This document shows, piece by piece, positions 46,441 to 58,779 of a stretch of DNA of 64,000 nt (its first letter is position 1; the number at the start of each line of letters is the position of its first letter). This DNA comes from Sclerodactyla briareus (taxonomy: Eukaryota; Echinodermata; Holothuroidea; Dendrochirotida; Sclerodactylidae): assembly GCA_026419785.1 (NCBI GenBank), contig JAODTK010001199.1, positions 186,001 through 250,000 on the forward strand, in the 5' to 3' direction. Under the pieces are notes generated by a model. That model was not told the DNA's origin. It ran no database searches and saw only the letters and a program-made list of their open reading frames with translations. Both the position numbers and the translations under genes were made by a program.

Positions 46441-46849
46441 TCCACAGGAATTTCCGAGTTTTTTTCAAATTTCTAACCGGAATATGGAAAACTTGATGTC
46501 TTCCCAGTTTTCACAAAGCGATTGTTGAAATTGGTTTCAGACCCATGATAGTTTCACGCGACATTATATATTTTAATGAAATATCACTTGAAAACATACC
46601 CCGAAAAGGAAATAATCGGTTGATGAATGAAAATTGCGTTGTGCTGTGGACAACAGGTTGCCCAAATTTTTTTCACTTTTTTTCACTCAATTTAACTCGA
46701 AAATATTCTCTTTTCGAAGGACTTTGCAAGGATTAAATGTGACTTCGTGCCTACTGGTCGAAACTCCACCTTGATATGATATTCTGTAGCAAAGTTAAAG
46801 CCCCCTCCTGCCCTTCAATTGCACGAATTCAGGTCCCGCATTACCCTCC

Positions 46850-47230
46850 CACTGTGGCGTGACAGTGCGTACTATCGTGACTATTATGCGTAACCACAGA
46901 CACGCATTGTCATTAAATGGTTATGCCATGTTCATGCACTATTTGCAAACTATTCACGCACTGCCCACCGGTAATCCATTTCGATCACTGCTCCGAATCG
47001 CCATTGGCGCATTCGTGAGTAGTCCGTGAACTATCGTGTAGTGCGTACCACTGGGTCAATGGCACGCATTGGCACGAGCTGCCACGACTATTTGCGCATA
47101 TTCACGACAAATTCTCATGTTTTTGTCGTGGCAAAATTTAAACGTTTCGAAAATTTGTCACCGCTTTAAATTTTTTAAGTATTGAATGCTATGCATATGG
47201 CGCAATATGCGCGACACAGCATTCCGCAAC
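46850..47230. repeat. Motif-dense segment rich in GCGTAC/CACGCA variants
   Basis: Repeated short variants of TGCGTACTATCGTGACTA, CACGCATTGTCA, TTCACGCACTGCCC, GCACGCATTGGCACGA and CATATTCACGACAAA occur on both strands. Dense subterminal motifs of this kind are known in ends of DNA transposons such as hAT, but no TIR pair or target duplication is clear. Confidence 0.35.
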
Positions 47231-47292
47231 ACACAGTGACATGACAGTTTTACAACTAGCAATTTTTATTGCTTCTTTTTCTTCACAATATG

Positions 47293-47318
47293 TTTTTTTT
47301 TTTTTTTTTTTTTTTTTT
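47293..47318. repeat. 26-bp T tract
   Basis: Uninterrupted T26. It could be the A tail of a minus-strand retroposed copy or a simple homopolymer. Confidence 0.95.
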
Positions 47319-47319
47319 G

Positions 47320-49495
47320 GTCAATTGACAACTTCTCCTTGAAGAATTCAATGGCGGGTTTTCAAGCCTAGCCAGTTCACATTAAGTGGTTCATCCCGTG
47401 AAAAAAAAAACTTACCATGCTGAGTTTTGTCACATAAAAAATAGGATCTGAGGATTGTTTAGGTTGTTAAGCACAAACGCTATAAGGTATTGCTCACTAA
47501 TTCGTTGTTGTTGAGCATCCGCGTCTCACACTTTTATTACAATTAACTTCACACGAATGTCCGTATCAAGACGGGGTGGTCGTCCGATGGATGCCAGTTT
47601 TCATTTCCTTCCTGTATAAAGATCTCTTTATACCTCACCCTTACATGCACGATCTCTCGTGTTTACTATGATCCAGCCCTCCCAGTTGTGATTACGTACA
47701 TTTGCGCGCGCGTGTCTCGCAGTGTCGCGAATGAACTCCTGTAGGGATCTGAGTAAAGTCTGCGCATACAATAGCAGCAACTCACTCCCGGATTTCGAGG
47801 ATCTTACGGTTCTAACTGTCTGGAGGCAGGTAATATCTTTGAGGCGCTTTGAGTGCATTTCTGATGATGGGCGAGCAATACTATACCAAACATAATTAGG
47901 CTCTCAGTTCGGGAGATATCGCGGCGCACATAAATATCATGTGAGTCAGATGAACTTAGCATAAAATTTAATGACTCAGGGACTCATGCTTCCTCACTCC
48001 AAAGGTAGACCACACTACAAACTTTCAGTAAATTGAGCAAACTTTAGAAATTTGTAAAAAATGCAAGAGTCCACATTGGATGTCCTTCTGTGATCTCGAC
48101 TGTTGCTAAATGCATCGAGACTGATGGTGGACTCAGGTCCACCAGGTCAGCGAAAATCACATTCTTTGAAATATGAATAATTATGCCAATTTACCTAATT
48201 AGAATCTACTCCGCCCGGCATTCAGTCATTTCGTGTACAATACATACTAAAATACCTAAGATATACCGTATCAAAGCTTTTGGGTAATTCTTAACTAATA
48301 TGCATATTTATCAAAAATATGATCGTCATACGGGCCCACACCGTACAATGGAATTGGGAGACCAAGATATGACACTATGATGACAATGATGAATTCGGTG
48401 TGTAATCGCATTTCTTCGTAGATGCCCATTGTTTGGTGGGGGGTGAGAAAGGAGGGGGGTTTTTCAGACCGAAGATTCACTCCCTGGTCAAATGTTGAGA
48501 AAGTACTCGGCAACCTCAGAAGTTGGGGAACAATTGACCAACTATTAACAATCCATTCCAATGATGATCCATGTCTCAATAGTCATTTGTCTTTTGATTG
48601 GTCGAAAAAATTTTGTCACCCACTTTTGAGGTTGCTGAAGACTTGCCCAACCTTCCATATTTGCCCAATTCTTTCAACATTGTTCTCTAGTCGTACATTG
48701 ATGTGAACATCAATCGACCAGGTCTACTTCGTAGAACACCATGCAGCTTAATTTCCTCGACAATTCTGTCAAATTAAGCTTCTGGCATGTACTTCCTCTA
48801 TAGTCAGTCAACGCGTAAATCGCAATACAGTTACTTTACTTACTTACTTCCTTTGAGGATGAATGTTTCCCCTGTGATTCCGCTGTCCGTAGGTCTTATA
48901 ACGAGAGTTTCCCCAGCCGACTCATAATTAACTCATTCATCCCGTTTACCTCCTGGCACTAGACCATATTGGATGTCTTTGTAGGTATTACGGCTGTGAC
49001 TCAAGCGTCATTCAATAACTATCGGAAATATAGGATAGCGTATTATTGCAATAAGCAGTCGTATGTTGGGTGGCGACCTGATTTGGTGATAGAGATTCAC
49101 AGAGAATGAGAGTTTAAGCAATGTAATCGATTTAATGGCTGTCAGGTTCTTGCGGGACATAATGATCGACGAATAATAACGACATACAAACAGTAACCAA
49201 CGTGGTATGCCGTGCCTCTAGGTTGCAGAGTAGTACAGCTATTCTTGCCAGTTTGCGCTTTTTTTTTGCGGTAGTGGTAGCCAGCAGGGGAGGGGGGGGG
49301 GGGGGCTGCCCCGTTAAAATCGGGAAGGTAATGGCATGGGAAAACGAGAAATGGAGGAAAAGAGAAAGATAAACAGAACGCCAACCTTCTGCCGTGTGGA
49401 TTCCTTGTCCCTTTTTTCCCCGACCATGTATCCCACTTACAATGTTGTGGCCATCACCATGACTATTCTGCGTAATCAACCCAGAGGTGTGTGTT
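47320..49495. other. No confident gene
   Basis: Mixed sequence. The part at about 47,940-48,260 has the 'aattatgccaatttacctaatt' style of the interspersed repeats elsewhere in the window. G run at about 49,289-49,304. Confidence 0.35.
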
Positions 49496-49496
49496 T

Positions 49497-49522
49497 GGGG
49501 GGGGGGGGGGGGGGGGGGGGGG
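49497..49522. repeat. 26-bp G tract
   Basis: Uninterrupted G26, the longest G homopolymer in the window. It is able in principle to form a G-quadruplex. Its exact length is uncertain in any sequencing method. Confidence 0.9.
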
Positions 49523-49817
49523 CCACCTCAAACCACAACTTGACGCAGACGAACCAATCCCCTGCAATATTTACTAACTGCAGAGAGCTTGTTGCTTTTG
49601 ACCAGTCGAAAGTCATCTATGAGCATTAAGTAAAATACTGAAAATAAATCTGGTAAGTAATGTACCTTGAAGAGAGAAGGTTAAGTACGATCAATACCCA
49701 GTGAGGTCCACGTTTCCATTCAATGTGAAAAAGAGACTCACGACCGTAACACTGAAGTTAGGCAGACTGCAGGCAGGCTAATGATGAGGATCACTCGCGA
49801 AATTTAATCACTCATAA

Positions 49818-50008
49818 GTGACTGTGGTCAAAGCAGATAGATTGGGGAATGATAGTGGCGTTCTTCGAATCAAACAACCAACTTATCACAGCATCAACAC
49901 TTGTAAAAAAAATCTCCGTTTCGGAAGTATATGTGTGGGGAAAGCGAAGTGCCATTCTGCCATACAAGAGGCCTATATATTGTCAACTGCATCCCTCCAC
50001 TACCCTGG
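49818..50008 (+). CDS. Possible exon with two open frames, doubtful
   Basis: Two overlapping plus frames both reach a good donor, CTGGACAAG|gtgagtca (GT near 50,015). One reads LGNDSGVLRIKQPTYHSINT; the other reads ESNNQLITASTLVKKISVSE. A possible AG lies at 49,835-49,836, with a poor pyrimidine tract. With two frames open I cannot choose, and chance is likely. Confidence 0.13.
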
Positions 50009-50469
50009 ACAAGGTGAGTCATGTAGATACTCACAGTGTCCAATATCCTGGTGTCTCACATGTTGGTCCTTGTACATATGTCGTTAATCCTATGTGACTG
50101 AGGGGTAAGTCATTGCCAGTCAATCGTTTTCAATTCGTACGCAGAGTAGTTTTGGTGGTCTTTTAAAGTGACTGGTGGGTGTATCACAATTTCATTATTT
50201 TTCGGCAAAAAGTGAACTGAGGGGTGCATCATTTTGTTGACGGTCCGCTAAATGCATTACTCAAACCTTGTCTGGGGGTACAAGGTTGTCAAGGGGGCAA
50301 TTGACTAAGTGCAATAACTGTTAAAATAACTTGTATCAAATCTAGCATTTTACTAGTCCATCAAATGTCCTTATTGCCATTTTAGGGTCAAACACTTTTC
50401 ACAGGCTTTCAAATCACATATTCCTCTAAGGTGGTGGGGTATACTGGCCCACCCCATGCAGCACCTCCC

Positions 50470-50540
50470 ATAACCATAATAATACTAATCATAATAATAA
50501 AATCCTAATAATAATAAATACTAATAATAATGTGGGTAAT
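50470..50540. repeat. AAT-type microsatellite
   Basis: Interrupted (AAT)n/(ATA)n. Confidence 0.85.
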
Positions 50541-50607
50541 AATCTGGCTGCATAATATAATACAAAAATAGATAATAGAACAGACAGATCTTTGCAATTT
50601 CAGTGTT

Positions 50608-50640
50608 TTATATATATATAATATATCTATATTATAATAG

Positions 50641-50676
<36 letters not shown>

Positions 50677-50707
50677 ATATTATATATTATATATATATAT
50701 ATATATA
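50608..50707. repeat. TA microsatellite, self-complementary
   Basis: About 100 bp of (TA)n with interruptions. It is perfectly able to form cruciforms. Confidence 0.95.
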
Positions 50708-50709
50708 AG

Positions 50710-52430
50710 CCCTGTTGAGACATTTCCTGCATTATGTGGGCTCATTCAATGGAAGACTTCTAAGCATTGTTTAAAATGTGATTATCCCCGTGGAAGCAAC
50801 CACTTTTCACAAATGGTCACATCATGTGACTGTCATACCAGATGATCGGCACTGGGGGAAGAAGGAAGAGATTTTTATAGACTCAAACCCCTACCCATTT
50901 CTGTCTGCCTGGGGTACTGGGTAATGCCCTCATTTTTTGCTCACTAGCGAAAAATGCCACAAATGTTGTGCCCTTCCCAAATTCAGAAGCTATCTTGACC
51001 CTTGCTTTCTTCTTCCTCCCAACTCACACCCTCTCACTTGCTTATACCACACACCACAGGTTAATCCCCCCCCCCCCCATTAGGGCTTTTGGAGAATAGG
51101 TAATAAACAGTAATCAATAACCATAGTAGTCCTGCATGTCAAGTAATTTACACCTGGAACTGGTGCTGGAGAGTGAAGTGTTAACTTCAAATGTAAACAA
51201 TCCAGATAATCAGTGACGCGTTGCAAACAGAGAATAATTGGAATACACACTCTCAGTCTTCTGAGCATGAATGTATGACAGGCAGTCAAAACTTAATTGT
51301 GTGTTACCGGCTCACAGTTCACACACACAATGGAGAGATTAGATCCTTTTGGGGATTGGGCCAGCCAATGTTGACCAGCCAAAACAGGGCTGATATAGTA
51401 TACACACACAATGCAGGCAGTGGTGAAGAGGATGTGGCCCAGCATAGGATGTTCTAATTGAATCAGGGACATCATTTCCTGGTGTTGATTTCTGCGAATA
51501 CTCGTCAAATGGGAAATTTGAAGATAATATCACCGTTTTCAGATTAATCTTAAGCAACAAAACTTGGCATCCCCCTGGAGTAATATAAGTATAGGCCTAT
51601 TGAAAATTGCCCGTTTTCCCCCCCACTCGCACCCTCCCATTCGATACCATGGTTTACTAATTCCAATTTGGTACCTTCTTGAAAAATGCCACTGAGATGT
51701 AAAATGTAAAAATATAACACCATTGAAACCGGAAGGGGGGGGGGGCATTGCATGGCATGCAACCCAAACATTACCACCCCCACAGTAGCAAACACCCACT
51801 ACGATCAGGAGGGTCCGATAGGATTGGTCACTGGTGCAAGTCCTATATTCAAACATATCAGGATATACTAAAATGACAATTCAAGAAGTGTAACTGTCTC
51901 CACTTTGAGATATTTGTATTGGAAGGGGGGGGGGTGGGTGGAAACAACCAGTTATGCAGGGGGCAACACAACACTTTTGGTGGTCCATAAGTCTAACACT
52001 AAATGAGAGTACTTTACGCCAATAAGAGGCGCTTCTAGAATTTGTCAATAATCAGTTATGCCGCTTGCGATAGGGCTACATTTCTCAATTTCATAAGCTG
52101 CCTATTAAACCTGGGGAGGGGGGGGGTGTGGTGCGTGCAAAGACCCAATTGCTCAACACCATCACTATCATCACCACTACTGATCAGGGTGTACATATAG
52201 GCTGGTCCCTGTGCTAGTCCAATACTCAAACTATCAGGAATAAGAATAAATGAGAATTCAGATTTGTACTGTCCTTAACTGGGGGAAAAATTGGGTCCTA
52301 GTCCAATAACTCAAGACATATCAGGAATAACAATAAACTGACAATTTAAGAAGTGTACTGTCTCACTGGGGGGAAATATTGTTTTGTGGCTATATGCGTG
52401 TTCTCACTCTGTACAATAATCGTTGCAGAT
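50710..52430. other. No confident gene; G runs
   Basis: C and G runs at about 51,067-51,078, 51,736-51,745, 51,926-51,934 and 52,117-52,127. The region around 52,180-52,350 contains a short duplication: 'tagtccaata.ctcaa.ctatcaggaataa.aataaa' at about 52,215 and 52,298. Confidence 0.4.
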
Positions 52431-52439
52431 ATAGGGATT

Positions 52440-53154
52440 GTCCTATGGGGACCTGGATGCCTTGACCTGATACCAAAACCAATAGGGTTAATCTTCCATC
52501 ATGTGTACAATCCACCACGTAATTTGAACCTTAATAGGATATTTGCATTCATTAGATATCATGCGACGAGCAGATGTCAATGTCAAATTTATCCACTTTC
52601 AGTGTGTTAGCTGTCGTGACCTTCCACATTCATGAGATAGCGTGTGATACGAGTATCGTGTATGGTATGTCATTGACTTTTTGTTTGGTCTTAACAAGAC
52701 GCATTCTGCCAACACAAAAAAGCATGCACAATCACCAGTTCACAAGGTCAAATGAGTTCAAAGCTCAAAGGTCATATGAGGTCAAAGTTGGTCACCAGAT
52801 TAATTTCACCCAGACGAACGAAAGTTTCAATTACGACAGTCCTCCAAAATGTTTCGTTACAGAGATATATGACGATTTCCCTGTTGTACCTTGATGACCT
52901 CGACCGCGCAACCAAAAACACTAGGGTTAATCCTCACCATACATGCTACCCACAACCCCAATTTGAACCGTGATAGATCTCGCGTCGTTCGATATCGTGC
53001 TGACCAGCTTTTTGAACTTTGCCCTCTCGTGACCTTAATGAACTTGAACGGGCACCCATAAAAAAGGGGTCCTCCCCCCCATAGGTTGCAACACCAGACG
53101 CTATTTGAACTTGATACCAGGTTTGCGCATGTTCGATTGTGCTGACAAGGGTTG
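52440..53154. repeat. Satellite T, cluster 2
   Basis: 'catgagatagcgtgtgatacgagtatcg' (about 52,632), GGTCATATGAGGTCAAAG, CACCAGA..AATTTCACCCAGACGAACGAA, TTTCGTTACAGAGATATATGA and 'cgatatcgtgctgaccag' match parts of the 28.8-29.6-kb cluster, such as CACCAGATGTAGTCACACAG then ACGAACAAA and GTTACGTTGCGAAGATATGT. It ends in GTGCTGACAAGGGTTGTCAC and then a CA repeat, the same architecture as cluster 1. Confidence 0.65.
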
Positions 53155-53219
53155 TCACACACCACACACACCCCACACACCACCACACACACCCACACAC
53201 ACAGACAGACACACACACT
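53155..53219. repeat. CA microsatellite
   Basis: Interrupted (CA)n directly after the satellite T terminal phrase. Confidence 0.95.
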
Positions 53220-54060
53220 ACATACGCAGTGCCTGACTGCATAATTCCTGTTGCCTTTCGGCAAGGAATCAAAAATGATAAATAGAGAGAAGAGCAAATA
53301 TAAGTCTCTCTAAGACCAAGGACAGCAATGTCCCCACGATCTCATCACTTAATCGCCTTTGTGGTATGTGGATGTCGTTTCTCTCTGCGCCCGGCTCATT
53401 CTCTGATTACTACAAAGCTCGCGACGATTCTAAAACTGGTGCTTCGGGTATACCGGAAGCTGCGCCCTTCGCAGGGAGCATATGGGATACATGGGTGTCG
53501 TCCGAGCCATAAGGCCGAGACCGGACCAGCCTCACCTGTTGAGTCTCCACACTGTAGGTATGGTGGTCTTAGTCCGACATTCGAGACCGAGATCGCATTC
53601 GCTAATAATTCGAGACCGAGACCGGTCCGACTACATCCCTGGGGTATTTAGACCACCCACGTGTCAGCACATCGCTTGCATATGTATCGTTATCTGTATT
53701 GCCCCCTCCAGGTATCGCCTGTTAACTGCGGGCGAATTGCGTAGTCGGTGGATTGTGTGGGGCACTTTATGAACTAGTGGTACCATTCTCTTAAACACCC
53801 ACGATAAAACCTTATTGGCAAATGTTCTGATGTCTGGTATTGGCTGGGGATCTTTTAAAAAGTTAAAGTCTCATTCAACCTTCGAAATATTCGAGAACTG
53901 AAATGAGCATCAATGATATTAACTGGATGCCTCGTTCGATACCTGTTCTACTGGAATACTTACAGCCAAAATTACAGTGCACCAATCATTTTCTATTCTT
54001 TGGAGAAAATGGTGAATCAGTCCGCGAATATTTGAAAAAGCTGGCCGGCGCACGAATGTA
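53220..54060. other. No confident gene
   Basis: A 107-codon plus frame (53,328-53,651) covers CGAGACCGAGATCGC-type repeated phrases, which are simple duplications, and does not look like a protein domain. Confidence 0.35.
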
Positions 54061-54480
54061 ACTATATGCCTTCGCACTGGACCGACGTCCACCAATTTAC
54101 GAATTTGATCCTATCATCGTTTCAACAGATTTCTTTTCAAATTGTAGTTCTTGTCATCGTCAATACAAAAGTTCCCGGATGATAACGTCGTCGCCGGGAA
54201 AGGAGGACCTGAAATGAGGCCTGAGCGGAACTTTGTGAAGGTAAAGCAATGCTTTGTAGCGACCAGACACCGCAAACTCGGATACATGCGAGTACAAGCA
54301 TGCCACGTGTCTAAATGAGTTTGCATTAGTTTGCAGACTATATGACAAGTTCTTTAGTGCAGAAATCCATCCAATAAAATGGAACGAACACTGAGAGGCC
54401 AAACTACCGCGCGTACCAAGTGGCAGCGATGCGCGTCACGGCAAATTGGATTCATAGAAAGTTCTCCATCATGAATTGGT
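54060..54480 (+). repeat. Interspersed repeats A and B, adjacent copies
   Basis: 54,095-54,235 matches repeat A at 40,890-41,130; 54,285-54,460 matches repeat B at 44,950-45,200. The two families are adjacent here but about 4 kb apart at the other locus, so they may be parts of one larger element. Confidence 0.5.
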
Positions 54481-54829
54481 TGCTGATGTTTATGGGTCCT
54501 ACTCTCACCATAACCCGTTTATCATGCTCTAAAGGCATTCTCCCTCGCAATATACTGCGAATCCTAACCTTCATACTCGTCTTCCCAAAACGAGTTGCAG
54601 TGGAAAGGATAACTCCTGTATATCCGCGACTCCGCGAGACATGCGGAATTCGTTCCACACGCTCTTTAATATGGTTGAATTCACACATTTCATTACATTT
54701 TTATCGAGTACAGCTGTGAGCAGGAGTAATTTCGACCACCCCCCCCCCCCCCTCTTCCCTATCACGGTGCATCGTCGGACGAGGGACCCCCCCTACATAT
54801 CACCATCCCTCTCTATAATACAATTGCTC

Positions 54830-55760
54830 CGATCACCATGTGGTATCATGATACCGTTGACCGTCGGCCCCATCGTATTTAGTCTATAGTCTGTGGGTTA
54901 AACGATCTAGCACTCTTTACTCAACTTCGTTAGAAACGAAAAACCAGTTGTGGGCCTTCCAGCTATCTTATATTCAGTGGTGAATGGGCAACTATAATAG
55001 CTCTTCGTCTTGGAGAACTGATCAATTTGACGTCATGATCTTATACATCTAAAGAAGCCAATCACACAACTTTTCAAGTAGTTGTTTACGTGTCCCGTGG
55101 GGTTCTAATATCGGCCTTCCTACGAGGAACCCTTATTAAACTCACATACTAAAGTTTCATCTTTCCCCCAAATTATTTGTGGTAATATCTGGATGCAAAA
55201 TTAGTATATGACACATGGGAACGAAAATCATTTCTGGCGGAAGTCTTCAATTATTATTTTTTTGAATATCTTATTCGACCAGAATAGGCAACATGAATAG
55301 TACGTCAGGAATAGACCTAGTGAGTTGTTGAAATACGATCGAGAAGGTGAAGTTTCAAGCTGTTTTAATATTTGCAGCGGAAGTTCTCAGCTGGTGGGAA
55401 CGGCTAAGAGAAATAATTCTCCCGCTACTTACTAAGGAACACGTCTTCTCGTTGTTGAGATATTTTTGGAGCAAGTAGGCCTAAGAAGATTGGATACTTT
55501 TCGACTAACTTACTTATCCTTTTCTAACGTTAGGCAGTACTTGATGCATGATTGAATTGCTCGTCATTCATCACGACATAACAGACACTATCCTAGCATT
55601 AGACACTTCCACGAACATCCTACAAGACGTCCGTAGTGAAAACATATCTAGGGAACCTTACGTTCAGGACATTAGGGGACTAGATGTTAATGTGAGAAGC
55701 GCAAATTGAGTTACATCACGGCGTTTTGAACAAGACTATATTTAAGTCCAACCATAACAG
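54830..55760 (-). repeat. Interspersed repeat C, minus-oriented copy
   Basis: The reverse complement aligns along its length with 36,410-37,340. The conserved TACTGCCTAACGTTAGAAAA core is at about 55,516-55,535, and TTCTCACAT with CAATTTGCGC lies near the right end. There is no open frame. With the plus copy it forms an inverted pair 17.5 kb apart. Confidence 0.75.
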
Positions 55761-55972
55761 TGAGGGATTCTCATCCGAGTGATATAACCCGCGTTGGTTT
55801 ATTATGTTCAAAGTGTATTGGCTAGCGTCAGTACGTTCTGGCTAGTTGGACTCATATACCGTACGAACTTGACAAACAACCAGACGATCGTAAACCAGTA
55901 AAGCCTCTTAGCCCAATTGTCAGACAACTTTCACCTTGATTCCGTTCGCGTCGGATCTGTTTTCAATGTAAG

Positions 55973-56079
55973 CCCCCACGGGGTAATCACCCGCGGACCG
56001 ACGGTCACACTGTTGTCCGTAAGACGTGGGATTTGTCATATGACGCGGTTGGAAGAAACCGTGCACGGGGTTCAGCGGT
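55973..56079 (+). CDS. Possible short exon, doubtful
   Basis: CTGTTTTCAATGTAAG gives an acceptor at 55,971-55,972. The exon would read PPRGNHPRTDGHTVVRKTWD then LSYDAVGRNRARGSA up to CGGT|gtaagtgat. A second possible block follows at about 56,112-56,181 (donor CTCGCAG|gtacac). A minus frame covers the same bases. No family is recognised. Confidence 0.15.
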
Positions 56080-56309
56080 GTAAGTGATGTTTTCGCTGCT
56101 CGAGTCAAGTTAAACCAATGGTGACTAATCATCCACCTGGCCATCACATTTCGGACTGGCATTCCGCATCACTGTCTCGCAGGTACACCAGGTTACGGCT
56201 AACTGGGCCATTGACATATCGTGAACCTAGCACACGGCGTTCTTCGACGGATACATTCCTCAAAGAGTCGGGGTCGTTTGTTGTATTTATAGCTCTGAGA
56301 TGAGCGAGG

Positions 56310-58520
56310 CGGGGTTCTAAGATGTCACGGACGGAAATAGTCCCAACGATATTAATTATTGATTAAAGTTTTATCGTTCACTAGGAGTATGTCAATTAAA
56401 TGATAGTTTCGATTATACTGTGGAACATGTTGTCCTCGTGACTGCGTGAAAAGGGCAAAACTGGGGAATATCCGGTATAGTACCCATAATGTAGTACCTG
56501 AATAACCTAACATAAGGACCGGTAGCGCTTTGACACCAGGAGTAGTCCAGTAAGTGACACCAGCTGTACTGCACAGTAGGGCCCACTCATTAAACGAAAC
56601 GAAACGAAACGAAAATGATTGTATTCAGTTATTCTCGACTGTATATATCAAGAGAGCACGGTTGGCGAGTAGCGACATATTTGTTCTGGGGGTGTGGTCC
56701 GGGGGAAAGTGTACGAATGCAGAATGGTGTATGTAAGTTTTTGGAAGACGTTCCATCAAAGCCTTCGCAATAGTTGATATTTGATTCGGGTTACGGAACT
56801 GAGCGAAAAAGAATATTGGACATCATAGATTATACCTGACGGGTGGGTTAGACGGGTTGACGTAGGTGGCATGGGACCCTTACCCCTCAAGATTACCGAG
56901 CTCATACACTGAGTTCCCCCACAATAATAGCCTCTTATACCCTTAGTATCAGCGCTTCCGAACTAACCTATTAGGATCCAGGGTAGAAACCTGAATGAAA
57001 TTGTCGGTCAGTCATTGATGGACAGACATCGAGATAGTTAGACTTGGGTCAGGTACGTATAATACGTACGCGGATAACGGGAGGGATCAGGCATGGGCGA
57101 ACAGAGCGGACAAACCTCTAGACTCAACAACAGATTGGCAATAGGGAGAAGTAAAAAAAAGAAAACCAAGGCAAATGAAGAATACACAACTTCTGTCAAC
57201 TAATCTAACCATGTTATCAGACCGGATCGCCACACTTGGTGGAATAATTAAAGAGGCTTTTTCGTCGTCACAACATCAGGAGATTGATGGACGATGCGAT
57301 GGTGTGGAAATTAGAGTAAACCCCCCCCAACATCGAACATGGCAGCAGCAAGATTGCTTTGAAACGTACACGAATAAAAAAACAACAACGTATCGTCATG
57401 CAGAAGACGCAGTCGCTTGTTCCCCATTAATATAAGACGATAATACCCTCTAGGCATTTGAAACTGGGGCCCATTTTAAGACAACTGATACAGTGATACG
57501 CACTTTGGATTTGGTCAGTAGGCCCCCTGGTAGTCAGAGATCAACGAGTGACCTATGGAAGGGGACGTACTTGGAAGGAGACATGCACGTTAGTTCTGTT
57601 TGTTGGTGTTCGTGTGACTGTGCCGTGTGTTACGTAATTCTACCCCCCCACCCCCCAGCTCCCCAAACGTCGCAGGGTCCTAACCTACAAGGTCAATATC
57701 GCGGACCGGTGTTACATATTCCCACCAACTGTTTAACGGGTAACTGGGCCATTGACATATATATGATCTGAACGAAGGTTACATTCCATACTTCGATTTT
57801 CCCGAAAACCTTGAAAGACGAAGAGAACTGGTTTGTCTACTACTGGATTCTGACATGGGTTTTCTTTCTATATTCGCTATAACTGACGCCTCTCCACCCG
57901 TCTACGGAAGGTAGGTAACGAAAACGTTGTACAGATATTAATCGCGGCGACTTTCTTGGCATCTCGAAGAATCCGGAGAGTGGGTCGCACCCCCTGATAC
58001 AGCATATTGTACTCAAGGTCTCAAAGGTCCTCCAGTCAGCACCTCGAGAGGATGAGCAATAGAAATGAAGCGCTGCACATATTATTATACCTCGTCAGAG
58101 GAACCAGTACGCAGCCTGAAATACGAATATGTGGCACCTGTTAAACGGCGACCTGGTGCACTCGTGGTACTCTACTCGTGACTGGGCTTCCATCGGTTTT
58201 TTTTTTTTCCGTCATGGTTGTGAATCCCCGAAGACACATGCACGCGAACTCGCATTTAAGAGGTACTGCTACGTCCTATTAATGGCGTCTGGCGTTTATA
58301 GCCTCATGGTTCAAGTTGTAATACATGCACAGTGCAACTTGGCTACGCTGGGTAGATCCACAAGTCACGTCTCAGTTTTAGAATACGGTTTCGGTAAACC
58401 ACCAACAGGGCGAGGTGAAGTTTTGTAGCACGTGATAGAAAGGGCACGTCTTCAAACTGTGCTGCTAATTCTGCACGCACGCACGACAGTTTTGTTTGTC
58501 CCGACTCAGCGATCGCACGT
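56310..58520. other. No confident gene
   Basis: Contains a (CGAAA)n tract (about 56,594-56,617), C-runs near 57,323 and 57,642, and a T run near 58,199-58,208. A plus frame at 57,175-57,435 begins MKNTQLLSTNLTMLSDRIAT and looks slightly helical, but has no splice support. Confidence 0.35.
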
Positions 58521-58675
58521 CTGTGTGTGTATTGTCTGGTATGTATGTATGTAGTATGTATGTTATGTTGTATGGATGATGGTTGTATGTAGGTATGTAT
58601 GAGTGGGTATTTGTGGTTTGTGTACGTTGTGAGTGTGTGTGCGTGTGTTTCGTGTGGGTGTGGGGTGTGTCCGCT
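58521..58675. repeat. TATG/GTGT microsatellite
   Basis: Interrupted TATG and GTGT repeats over about 150 bp. Confidence 0.9.
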
Positions 58676-58779
58676 CTTCGTTTAGCGACCCACGATTGAT
58701 GAATGAATTTTGTATGTCGTCTCGGGGTTGGGGGAACCCCATCTGATTAGATCTGACACAAAAAGTCACTAATTTAAGT

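Noticed and set aside
52857..53297. 146-codon minus-strand frame with repeated Cys-Val.
   Set aside because: Overlaps satellite T and the CA microsatellite; composition is explained by the repeat.
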